A stretch of DNA of 7,813 nucleotides, from NCBI GenBank assembly GCA_949286815.1, contig CASEEB010000306.1:1-7813 (forward strand), written 5' to 3'. Both the position numbers and the translations under genes were made by a program. Below are positions 1-4,823 of the stretch, piece by piece. Every line of letters starts with the position of its first letter. Positions within the stretch are counted from its first letter, which is position 1. Origin of the DNA: an uncultured Eubacteriales bacterium (GTDB lineage Bacteria; Bacillota; Clostridia; Oscillospirales; CAG-272). The notes beneath the pieces are model-generated. The model had not been told where the DNA came from. It ran no database searches and saw only the letters and a program-made list of their open reading frames with translations.

Positions 1-64
1 TTTTTTCGGTGGTAGATACAATCTCACACTGAAAATGTTGAATGAGGGGCTTTGCCCATTATTG
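1..64 (+). repeat. Dispersed repeat, copy 1 (may continue left of the window)
   Basis: This stretch matches 6115-6183 at roughly 85 % by eye, in the same orientation. The shared blocks are TTTTTTCGGTGG, ATACAATCTC, CTGAAAA, GTTGAATGA, GGGGCT, TGCCC and TTATTGAA. It contains a small hairpin, GGGC-TTT-GCCC; copy 2 carries the longer version GGGGC-TCT-GCCCC. The match stops near base 64-70. On the left it starts at base 1, so the true left end may lie outside the window. It encodes nothing convincing. It looks like a non-autonomous intergenic repeat, which is an inference. Confidence 0.6.
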
Positions 65-203
65 AACAAAGTACCATTTTATTATATGGCGGCAGTTTAA
101 AAAAAATGAAAGGCGGCAGATTTTTGATACGGTAATGCTCAAATTGAGTATGTTTTTATAAGTCGAGTCAAACCCGGGAAAACTGTCAGACTGCAGACAC
201 GTA

Positions 204-239
204 AAAAAACAAGGTCATTGTTTTTTGACCTTGTTTTTT
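204..239 (-). terminator. Rho-independent terminator, effective on both strands, ending the walJ-rlmH transcript
   Basis: A perfect 14-bp stem (204-217 with 226-239) encloses an 8-nt loop. The outer part is A:T pairs, so either strand ends in a run of T: seven T on the minus strand (complement of 203-209) and six on the plus strand (234-239). The core is AAGGTCA/TGACCTT. It lies about 180 nt beyond the rlmH stop and is the first strong terminator after the minus-strand cluster. It could also stop plus-strand transcription entering from the left. Confidence 0.85.
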
Positions 240-421
240 GGCACTGTTGCGGGCTGTGAAAATTTTGTTAACGCTATAAAACAGTCTGTTTTTGGGAAAT
301 AAATAACCGCGCAAATTCTTACGCGGTCGGTTGAAGTCAGGGATATTCTCCGTATGTTCTTTTCTCTGTGAGGATTCAGAGTGTTTGCGTGTATTATTCA
401 ATACACAATGCGGGATTAAAT

Positions 422-901
422 CTATTTATGATATTTTGTTCCCTTTAGTATGTTCAAAGAGCGGTACACGGTTTCAAGCAATATTACACGCATAAGCTGA
501 TGCGGAAAAGTCAGCTTTGACAGAGATAGTTTTAAATCCGCAGAGTTTTTTACTTCATCCGACAGTCCGTGGGATGAACCTATGATAAAGCAGATTTCAT
601 TTGTCCGCAGACAAACCGAATCAAGCACTCCTGCCAGCTCCTCCGAGGAAAACTGTTTTCCCTCAACGCACAGCGCGATATTGTATGCGCGGTCTGACAT
701 ATTTTCCAGAATCACTTTGCCCTCCTCAGACAGCGCCGCTTTGATTTCGGACGGCGAAGGGGAGTGCGAAATCCTGGCTTCCTTTAAATTTACATTAATG
801 ATTTTGCCAAAGCCCGACAGCCTTTTTTCATATTCCTGAACGGCGGACTTCAGATAGTCTTCTTTAAGGGATCCTATTGTTATAAATTTCAGTGTGACCA
901 T
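422..901 (-). CDS. rlmH: 23S rRNA (pseudouridine1915-N3)-methyltransferase RlmH
   Basis: RlmH is a SPOUT-class (trefoil-knot) methyltransferase that uses S-adenosylmethionine to methylate N3 of pseudouridine 1915 in helix 69 of 23S rRNA, acting on assembled 70S ribosomes as a dimer. The 159-residue length equals that of the Bacillus and Staphylococcus proteins. The SAM-binding knot is visible: the FIIGSSHGLS loop (about 105-114), then LSLSKLTFPHQLMRVILLE (125-143) and the near-invariant C-terminal YHK (157-159). The loop reads GSSHG where many relatives have GG(A/P)xG, a mild change. The start codon lies 2 nt after the walJ stop with only a weak purine-rich ribosome site, so translation is probably coupled to walJ. 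In B. subtilis the orthologue lies close to yycJ, which supports the pairing. Identification is firm. Confidence 0.96.
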   Translation of the reverse strand: MVTLKFITIGSLKEDYLKSAVQEYEKRLSGFGKIINVNLKEARISHSPSPSEIKAALSEEGKVILENMSDRAYNIALCVEGKQFSSEELAGVLDSVCLRTNEICFIIGSSHGLSDEVKNSADLKLSLSKLTFPHQLMRVILLETVYRSLNILKGTKYHK

Positions 902-903
902 TT

Positions 904-1734
904 TTAAATAATTTCTTTCTCGGCATCCGCTATAAGATCAGGGTCCCCGATAAGCCAGGTGGAGCGGTCGGGAGACGCAACGGTAAGAAAAATATTGTCG
1001 TCGGCGATAGCGCTCAAAGCCTCGCTGTAGGCGAGTTTGGGAGTATTGTTTTCCTCGCTCAGATGTGCCAACATTATATTTTTTGTGCCGCCTGATACAA
1101 GAAAGGAGATAAGACCGGCACAGTCCGAGTTTGAAAGATGACCTTTTTTTGACATTATTCTGCGCTTGAGGTCTTCGGGATAAGGACCTGTAAGCAGCAT
1201 TTCTTTATCATGGTTTGATTCTATAATGACCGATTCGCAGCCCGACAGATTCTGCCTTACACAGTCGTTTACAAATCCGATGTCGGTGGCATAGGCAAAA
1301 GAAACTTTTTTGTCGTCCCGCATAAAAGAGAATCGGTATCCTACCGAACCGCGGCTGTCGTGCGGCGTGGGAAAAGCTTTTATGCTCAGTTGTTTTATTT
1401 TGACCTCAAAGTTGCTGTCATTGTGCAGGCAGAGACAGTCGCACAACGCTTCGTCCCTGAGACCGTAAAATTTATATGCGGAATTCAAAAGAATATGTAT
1501 CGGAATTTTTCTTTTGTGTGTAAGCGTTTGCAGCGCGGAGACGTGATCGCTGTGTTCGTGCGTGATGAAGATTGCGTCTATGCTTTCAATGCTTTCACCG
1601 ATTTGGGAGAGCGCGCCGCAAAGAGAACGGGCGCTTTTTCCCGCATCGATCAGAATTTTCGCTCCTGACGCCGAGATAAAAGTTGAATTTCCTTTTGAAC
1701 CCGAATACAGGTTGCAGATTTTATAGTCTTTCAT
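904..1734 (-). CDS. walJ: WalJ/YycJ-family metallo-beta-lactamase-fold hydrolase
   Basis: A 276-residue cytoplasmic metal-dependent hydrolase of the YycJ (WalJ) family. In Bacillus and Streptococcus it is encoded next to the WalRK two-component system and is linked to coordination of cell division or wall metabolism with DNA replication; it is thought to be a nuclease, but the substrate is unsettled. Metal-binding motifs are complete: THEHSDH (58-64), the TPHDS histidine (125), the ATDIG aspartate (151), GHLSN (198-202) and the AHLSEENN histidine (224). The NHDKEMLLTGPYPEDLK block (174-190) is typical of YycJ. The start follows only a weak ribosome site, and the gene sits 3 nt after a 50-codon open frame (1738-1890). 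It is coupled to rlmH downstream. The walRKHI genes are not in the window, so any regulatory link to them cannot be judged. Confidence 0.9.
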   Translation of the reverse strand: MKDYKICNLYSGSKGNSTFISASGAKILIDAGKSARSLCGALSQIGESIESIDAIFITHEHSDHVSALQTLTHKRKIPIHILLNSAYKFYGLRDEALCDCLCLHNDSNFEVKIKQLSIKAFPTPHDSRGSVGYRFSFMRDDKKVSFAYATDIGFVNDCVRQNLSGCESVIIESNHDKEMLLTGPYPEDLKRRIMSKKGHLSNSDCAGLISFLVSGGTKNIMLAHLSEENNTPKLAYSEALSAIADDNIFLTVASPDRSTWLIGDPDLIADAEKEII

Positions 1735-1737
1735 TTT

Positions 1738-1890
1738 TTACCGTTTCATATATGATTTTGCTGTTTTTACATTTATGTAGCTTTCGGTTTGGCGCTTCTG
1801 CCGTATTTTGTCAATGATCGTATACTGTCCAAGACATGGCGTAGTAACCAAAGGTACAATGAGTTGCGTATCGAGTTGTTTGTCGTACAT
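1738..1890 (-). other. Doubtful 50-codon open frame just upstream of walJ
   Basis: On the minus strand an ATG at 1888-1890 opens a 50-codon frame ending in TAA 3 nt before walJ. The product would start MYDKQLDTQLIVPLV and end VKTAKSYMKR. In favour: its composition is protein-like and the spacing to walJ is operon-like. Against: there is no ribosome site before the ATG, and the ATG lies in the loop of a small hairpin (GTCGTA/TACGAC, 1882-1887 and 1893-1898). A frame this long is also expected by chance now and then. The same frame stays open upstream into the end of the membrane-protein gene, in its -1 frame, so a decayed gene tail is another possibility. I recognise no family. Confidence 0.22.
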
Positions 1891-1904
1891 TTTACGACTC
1901 AGTA

Positions 1905-2342
1905 TTAAATAAACAGCTGTTCAAGATAACCTTTCCAAACAAAAAGATACAGCGCCTCGGCGATAAAGGTTACAAGAAAGGGCAATATCACCGTCAGCAT
2001 CCATTTGGATTTTTTCATCCTTCTTTTTCCGTCAAGGATATACTCTTCCTTCTGTTCGTCTGTCCAGGTATCGGGCAGCATTTCGGGGGTGACGTTTTTT
2101 CTTGAAAAGGCACGGTTATATATTATATAAGCGATAAGAAACCCGCCGAAGCACACCATATATATAATCATAACCGTATATTGCAGAGTAAGATTTCCCA
2201 GACCCATCGCAGAGTAATAAATGACAAGCAGAATCAGTGAATTAATTACAAGGGAAACGACAGTTCTGCGGGTATCGGAAGATATCTGAACGGCAGGTTT
2301 TTTCTCGGTAGAAAGGTTTTGGCGTTCTCTTTTCTTTTTCAT
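1905..2342 (-). CDS. Small three-pass membrane protein of unknown function
   Basis: A 145-residue protein that I cannot assign a function. Three hydrophobic helices are visible at about 28-47, 54-75 and 113-136. The N-terminus is strongly basic (KKKRER at 2-7), which by the positive-inside rule puts it in the cytoplasm. Between helices 2 and 3 is a charged cytoplasmic segment, TPEMLPDTWTDEQKEEYILD followed by GKRRMKKSKW (about 85-114). That segment resembles conserved uncharacterised proteins of Clostridia, a recollection not checked here. A GGAG ribosome site lies 10 nt before the ATG, directly after a 9-bp hairpin (2361-2388). It has the same orientation as galK upstream (about 275 nt away) and walJ downstream, and no terminator separates it from walJ. 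Real gene: likely. Function: unknown. Confidence 0.8.
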   Translation of the reverse strand: MKKKRERQNLSTEKKPAVQISSDTRRTVVSLVINSLILLVIYYSAMGLGNLTLQYTVMIIYMVCFGGFLIAYIIYNRAFSRKNVTPEMLPDTWTDEQKEEYILDGKRRMKKSKWMLTVILPFLVTFIAEALYLFVWKGYLEQLFI

Positions 2343-2360
2343 TGCTTTAAAACTCCGTAA

Positions 2361-2400
2361 GCGGCTTTGAATATTCTGACAAAGCCGCCGTTATTTTTTT
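2361..2400 (+). terminator. Intrinsic-terminator-like hairpin with plus-strand T-run, in the leader of a minus-strand gene
   Basis: A perfect 9-bp stem GCGGCTTTG/CAAAGCCGC (2361-2369 with 2380-2388, 10-nt loop) is followed on the plus strand by CG and then TTATTTTTTTT. That is a textbook terminator for plus-strand transcription, yet all annotated genes here run on the minus strand. Read on the minus strand there is an A-run before the stem and no T-run after it. The stem ends 2 nt before the ACGGAG ribosome site of the 145-residue membrane protein. It could stop antisense transcripts, or act as a structured leader limiting translation of that gene. Confidence 0.55.
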
Positions 2401-2424
2401 TAATTATAAATACAATATAGATAT

Positions 2425-2646
2425 AACCCGGACAGTTTTGCGAAGCAAAACTGCGGCATACAGCCGGAAAAATAATATTTAAATGAATTTCTTTACGCTG
2501 TATGCAATAAATCCGACAAAACCCGGACAGTTTTGCGAAGCAAAACTGCGGCATACAGCCAGAATATATTATTTTTTTGATCTTTTCATGCTGTATGCAA
2601 ATACAGCCGGAAGATATTATTTTTTGATTTTTTCATGCTGTATGCA
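2425..2646. repeat. Cluster of imperfect hairpin repeats overlapping the 3' end of galK
   Basis: Two near-identical blocks (2425-2465 and 2520-2560, 41 bp each, no difference seen) run from AACCCGG to GCATACAGCC. Each holds a perfect 9-bp hairpin CAGTTTTGC-GAA-GCAAAACTG. Each is followed by an A/T-rich spacer and GCTGTATGC, which pairs with GCATACAGC (2456-2464 with 2497-2505; 2551-2559 with 2590-2598). A third, shortened unit has ATACAGC/GCTGTAT (2601-2607 with 2637-2643) and lies inside the galK coding end. GCTGTAT-GCAA-ATACAGC (2590-2607) can form an alternative hairpin between units. There is no T-run typical of a terminator. This looks like a palindromic intergenic repeat family that has duplicated locally. 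Confidence 0.8.
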
Positions 2647-3918
2647 ACACGCGCCCACAGGACGGACACGGAGTATAACGCAGGCGTCTTTTCCGAAGGC
2701 GTCGTCCATGAGTTTTTTGAACTCAAAGGTATATTGACGGGGAACATACGCCTGAATTGTTCCGGCAAAACCGCCTCCGTGCACTCTCCAGGCGCCGCCT
2801 TTATCACGAAGATAGTTTTCCGCAAGACACAGCGCTAAAGAGAGACCTTGCTCCGACGTGTTTTTAGAGGTATATACGTTTTGCAGATAGCAGAACGATG
2901 AACGTCCCGAGTCGATTACATATGAAAGATATGCGGAAATGTCCGACCTGAGCAAAGCGCTTTTTTGCGCGGCGACCCGTTTGTTTTCCTCAAAAAAGTG
3001 AAGCGCGCGCAGAATTGCACGGTCTCCTACCTTTTCTCTGAGAGCGGGAATCTGAGATATTACCGTGTTTTCGTCTGTTTGCCGCAGCACTTTCTTTGAA
3101 AAAAATTCAGCTACCGATTTCATTTCCTCGGGAACCGACGCATAGTCGTCGGTAAGGTCGGCGTGATTGCCTCCGGTGTTGACTATGCATAAAAAGTAGC
3201 CTGCTTTTGTCATGTCGAAATCTATTTTTTCAATTACGGGATTTGACGGGTCTTTAAAATCAATGGCCACAATACCCCCGTGAGCGCACGCGACCTGATC
3301 CATGAGTCCGCACGGTTTTCCGAAAAAGCGATTCTCGGCATATTGAGATATTTTGGCTATTTCCACATTATCAATTTTGCCGTCGTTGTAAAGGTAATTT
3401 TCGACAGTTCCTATCATGTCCTCAAACGCCGCCGAGGAGGAAAGCCCCGAGCCCTTAAATACGTTTGAAACAGTGTAAGCGTCAAAGCCACCCGCGCGGT
3501 GCCCGTTTTTTACAAATCCGGCGCACATACCGGCTATTATTGACTGAGAAGAGCCGTATTTTAAAGGGTCGGGATCGGTATACTCGGAAATATCCACTGT
3601 ATCTTCCTCAAAACCCTCGCTCTTGACACGGATAACCGAGTCATCTCTTTTGGCGGCTACAGCGATTATGTCAAGGTCAATTGACGCCGCGATAACACAT
3701 CCGTTGTTGTGGTCGGTGTGATTTCCGGACAATTCGCTTCTTCCCGGGACCGAAAAAACAGCAATGTCCCGTTCGTCCCCGTACAAGGAGATAAAAGCTT
3801 CAATAGCGGAAATATACCTTTGCCTTTGATACTCTGTTTTATCCTCGCCGTAGATTTGACAAAGCGTTTGGTCAATACCCTTGGTTTCAATATGTGCTTT
3901 CAATTCGGAAGGTGTCAT
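2617..3918 (-). CDS. galK: Galactokinase-family GHMP sugar kinase with altered sugar-binding motif
   Basis: Predicted cytoplasmic kinase that phosphorylates galactose, or a related sugar, at C1 with ATP (Leloir pathway entry). It is 433 residues from the chosen start. The three GHMP motifs are present: GRSELSGNHTDHNNG (59-73), the ATP-binding GSGLSSSAAFE (156-166) and VHGGGFAGTIQAYVP (379-393). The catalytic aspartate is in CGLMDQ (D207). Canonical galactokinases have GRVNLIGEHTDYNxG, whose Glu contacts galactose; here it is Asn (N66), as in a Clostridia subfamily usually annotated galactokinase. Substrate is therefore not certain. Start choice: ATG at 3918 has AAAGG 7 nt upstream, while the in-frame ATG at 3933 has no ribosome site and itself overlaps that AAAGG. 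The last eight residues (IQHEKIKK) lie in the hairpin repeat. No galT or galE is nearby. Family is firm, substrate moderate. Confidence 0.85.
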   Translation of the reverse strand: MTPSELKAHIETKGIDQTLCQIYGEDKTEYQRQRYISAIEAFISLYGDERDIAVFSVPGRSELSGNHTDHNNGCVIAASIDLDIIAVAAKRDDSVIRVKSEGFEEDTVDISEYTDPDPLKYGSSQSIIAGMCAGFVKNGHRAGGFDAYTVSNVFKGSGLSSSAAFEDMIGTVENYLYNDGKIDNVEIAKISQYAENRFFGKPCGLMDQVACAHGGIVAIDFKDPSNPVIEKIDFDMTKAGYFLCIVNTGGNHADLTDDYASVPEEMKSVAEFFSKKVLRQTDENTVISQIPALREKVGDRAILRALHFFEENKRVAAQKSALLRSDISAYLSYVIDSGRSSFCYLQNVYTSKNTSEQGLSLALCLAENYLRDKGGAWRVHGGGFAGTIQAYVPRQYTFEFKKLMDDAFGKDACVILRVRPVGACCIQHEKIKK

Positions 3919-4050
3919 AACTATACCTTTCATTAAAGTTTTTTATTATATTAGCATTACATGTTCGGTCTTTGTTATACATATTGAGAAACATGTACAA
4001 TTCAGCCGATCGGAATTTTTATCAGATAAATGACGTTTAGTTGATTTCTT

Positions 4051-4071
4051 CGCGCTATAACCCGCGCTATA
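4051..4071 (-). promoter_or_regulatory. Direct repeat over the galK transcription start, candidate operator
   Basis: CGCGCTATA occurs twice with a 12-bp offset (4051-4059 and 4063-4071), just downstream of the predicted -10 element at 4075-4080. The repeat therefore covers the expected transcription start and first transcribed bases. A protein bound here would block initiation, so it is a plausible repressor site. No known regulator motif was recognised. Confidence 0.35.
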
Positions 4072-4074
4072 TAC

Positions 4075-4103
4075 ATTATACCATTGTATATAACCATACG
4101 CAA
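4075..4103 (-). promoter_or_regulatory. Sigma-A promoter of galK
   Basis: On the minus strand TTGCGT (4098-4103) and TATAAT (4075-4080) are separated by exactly 17 nt, and the -10 is extended (TGGTATAAT). The -10 is perfect and the -35 matches TTGACA at four of six positions. The predicted start near 4068 leaves a leader of about 150 nt before the kinase ATG at 3918. Confidence 0.75.
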
Positions 4104-4121
4104 CACGTTTTTTAAACTTTG

Positions 4122-4141
4122 TTGTAAAATTAATATTACAA
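4122..4141. promoter_or_regulatory. 20-bp near-palindrome upstream of the galK promoter
   Basis: TTGTAAAATTAATATTACAA is symmetric except for one base pair near the middle. Its centre lies about 63 bp upstream of the predicted galK start, a position usual for an activator or an upstream repressor site. It does not match a catabolite-response element. The regulator is unknown, and A/T-rich sequence can give such symmetry by chance. Confidence 0.35.
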
Positions 4142-4187
4142 ATTTTTATTTCCGAATACTTTAGAAAAAATATTTTGGCTATAAGTT

Positions 4188-4213
4188 AAATACTTCCGGA
4201 AATACTTCCGGAA
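4188..4213. repeat. Tandem AAATACTTCCGG repeat with two TTCCGGAA palindromes
   Basis: The 12-bp unit AAATACTTCCGG is repeated head to tail (4188-4199 and 4200-4211). Each copy completes the palindrome TTCCGGAA (4194-4201 and 4206-4213). The pair sits 5 bp beyond the AbrB-gene terminator and about 115 bp upstream of the predicted galK start. A cooperative protein-binding site is possible. Confidence 0.5.
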
Positions 4214-4217
4214 ATTA

Positions 4218-4250
4218 AAAACCAGCGGCGAGAATAAAGCCGCTGGTTTT
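4218..4250 (-). terminator. Rho-independent terminator of the AbrB-family gene
   Basis: A perfect 12-bp stem (4218-4229 with 4239-4250) has a core of CCAGCGGC/GCCGCTGG and a 9-nt loop. On the minus strand it ends in a T-rich tract (TTTTTAATTT). It begins 14 nt after the stop codon at 4264 and separates this gene from galK. Confidence 0.88.
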
Positions 4251-4263
4251 GGAATATTATGTA

Positions 4264-4509
4264 TCAAAGCGTCTGTTTTATCTTTGCCAGACAATCCTCG
4301 CAGATCCTTTTTCCGCTGAAATATACAATATTGTCTGCGTTACTGCAGAAAATGCAGCAAGGCTGATATTTTTGAAGAATTATTTTATTTTCATCCGTGA
4401 AAATCTCAAGAGAGTCTTTTTCATTTATGTCCATGGTTTGTCTGATACTTATCGGAAGCACTATTCTGCCGAGTTCATCTACTTTTCTTACGATTCCGGT
4501 TGATTTCAT
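4264..4509 (-). CDS. AbrB/SpoVT-type transition-state regulator with C-terminal Cys4 motif
   Basis: An 81-residue DNA-binding protein. Residues 1-47 are a swapped-hairpin AbrB domain: KSTGIVRKVDELGRIVLPIS (2-21) is the hallmark, and KDSLEIFTDENKIILQKY (31-48) completes the barrel. The C-terminal part carries CIFC (52-55) and CEDC (70-73), a likely small zinc-binding ribbon, an arrangement common in Clostridia AbrB-like proteins. Members act as dimers or tetramers on A/T-rich promoters and control the shift to stationary phase and sporulation. The start is supported by AAGGAGG 8 nt upstream. The gene is monocistronic, with a consensus promoter (4607-4635) and its own terminator. It is divergent from spmA across 314 bp, which makes spmAB and itself natural candidate targets (inference). 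A specific name such as abrB is avoided because several paralogues usually exist. Confidence 0.92.
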   Translation of the reverse strand: MKSTGIVRKVDELGRIVLPISIRQTMDINEKDSLEIFTDENKIILQKYQPCCIFCSNADNIVYFSGKRICEDCLAKIKQTL

Positions 4510-4606
4510 AAATTTTTCCTCCTTGGTTTTTTATATAAGAATTTTGTTAATCTTTAAATACATTTAGTCACATGAAAACTGTCAGGTCAATTGTATTCTG
4601 TGCGAC

Positions 4607-4635
4607 ATTATAACATATATTTTTTTGTCTGTCAA
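4607..4635 (-). promoter_or_regulatory. Consensus sigma-A promoter of the AbrB-family gene
   Basis: On the minus strand TTGACA (4630-4635), a 17-nt spacer and TATAAT (4607-4612) match the consensus at all twelve positions. Predicted start near 4600, giving a leader of about 90 nt. Such a strong vegetative promoter fits a regulator made during growth. Confidence 0.9.
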
Positions 4636-4686
4636 GAGTTATTTATGGAAATTAATGTATTGTTTACAATTATTTTGCAGTAAAAA

Positions 4687-4704
4687 AATGTAAATAATGT
4701 AAAT
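4687..4704. repeat. Tandem 9-bp repeat AATGTAAAT, two copies
   Basis: AATGTAAAT is present twice head to tail (4687-4695, 4696-4704), followed by the related AATATGAT. It lies upstream of the -35 of the AbrB-family gene and about 120 bp before spmA. It could be a regulator site or plain A/T-rich simple sequence. Confidence 0.4.
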
Positions 4705-4757
4705 AATATGATGCCTTTTATCAAATTTATTAAAAAATTCAAGTGTCACTTAACTTT

Positions 4758-4786
4758 TTGCACTTTATCAAAAATTAATATGTTAT
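4758..4786 (+). promoter_or_regulatory. Weak candidate promoter of spmA
   Basis: TTGCAC (4758-4763), 17 nt, TGTTAT (4781-4786): spacing is ideal but both boxes are poor (three of six and four of six matches). In Bacillus spmAB is transcribed in the mother cell by sigma-E, and no clear sigma-E box is seen, so this is only the best vegetative-type candidate. Confidence 0.25.
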
Positions 4787-4823
4787 GTGCACAAAAATTG
4801 ATTATTTGCGGGGGAGAGGAAAT

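Larger units (their letters stand above)
1..421. other. Gene-free region downstream of rlmH
   Basis: No gene is supported here. It holds the dispersed repeat (1-64) and two copies of GGCGGCAG 24 bp apart (about 89-119). On the rlmH side it holds four hairpins: 389-395/400-406 (GTGTATT/AATACAC), 364-368/377-381 (CTCTG/CAGAG), 306-311/322-327 (ACCGCG/CGCGGT) and the terminator at 204-239. A 71-codon minus-strand frame across 186-401 reads straight through the terminator stem, has no recognisable domain and was not accepted. Confidence 0.6.
3919..4263. other. Intergenic region between the AbrB-family gene and galK
   Basis: No gene is supported. In minus-strand order it holds the AbrB-gene terminator (4218-4250), a tandem TTCCGGAA pair (4188-4213), a 20-bp near-palindrome (4122-4141) and the galK promoter (4075-4103). 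Downstream of the -10 lies a CGCGCTATA direct repeat (4051-4059 and 4063-4071). A leader of about 150 nt follows, containing the 8-bp palindrome CCGATCGG (4006-4013). A second, weaker promoter-like pair with a short spacer, TTGTAC-N15-TATAAC, can be read in the leader near 3975-4000, but I do not rely on it. Confidence 0.6.
4510..4823. other. Divergent intergenic region between the AbrB-family gene and spmA
   Basis: No gene is supported. It holds the AbrB-gene promoter (4607-4635, minus) with a leader of about 90 nt, a very A/T-rich stretch with a 9-bp tandem AATGTAAAT (4687-4704) plus a degenerate third unit, and a weak plus-strand promoter candidate (4758-4786). Between 4621 and spmA the triplet CAT does not occur on the plus strand, so no sporulation-sigma -10 of the CATA type is present there. 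The AATGTAAAT repeats could be an AbrB-type A/T-rich target. Confidence 0.55.

Noticed and set aside
186..401. 71-codon minus-strand frame after rlmH
   Set aside because: It reads through the 14-bp terminator and other hairpins, has no recognisable domain and follows no ribosome site.
1735..1904. tRNA or other RNA gene between walJ and the membrane-protein gene
   Set aside because: No cloverleaf or T-loop motif is visible; only one short 6-bp hairpin.
2339..2554. Minus-strand 71-codon frame beginning MPQFCFAKLSG
   Set aside because: It is a translation of the hairpin repeat; the two repeat copies give the same peptide-like strings in different frames.
2425..2646. CRISPR array
   Set aside because: Only two full units with A/T-rich related spacers and nested palindromes; no regular 25-40 bp repeat-spacer pattern and no cas genes.
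3919..3933. ATG 3933 as galK start
   Set aside because: No ribosome site upstream; this ATG overlaps the AAAGG that serves ATG 3918.
4249..4503. Plus-strand frame opposite the AbrB-family gene
   Set aside because: Shadow of a clear AbrB-domain gene; it begins in the terminator stem and has no ribosome site.
4785..4823. Upstream in-frame ATG for spmA
   Set aside because: No ribosome site and 13 extra residues outside the family; ATG 4824 follows a strong purine-rich site.
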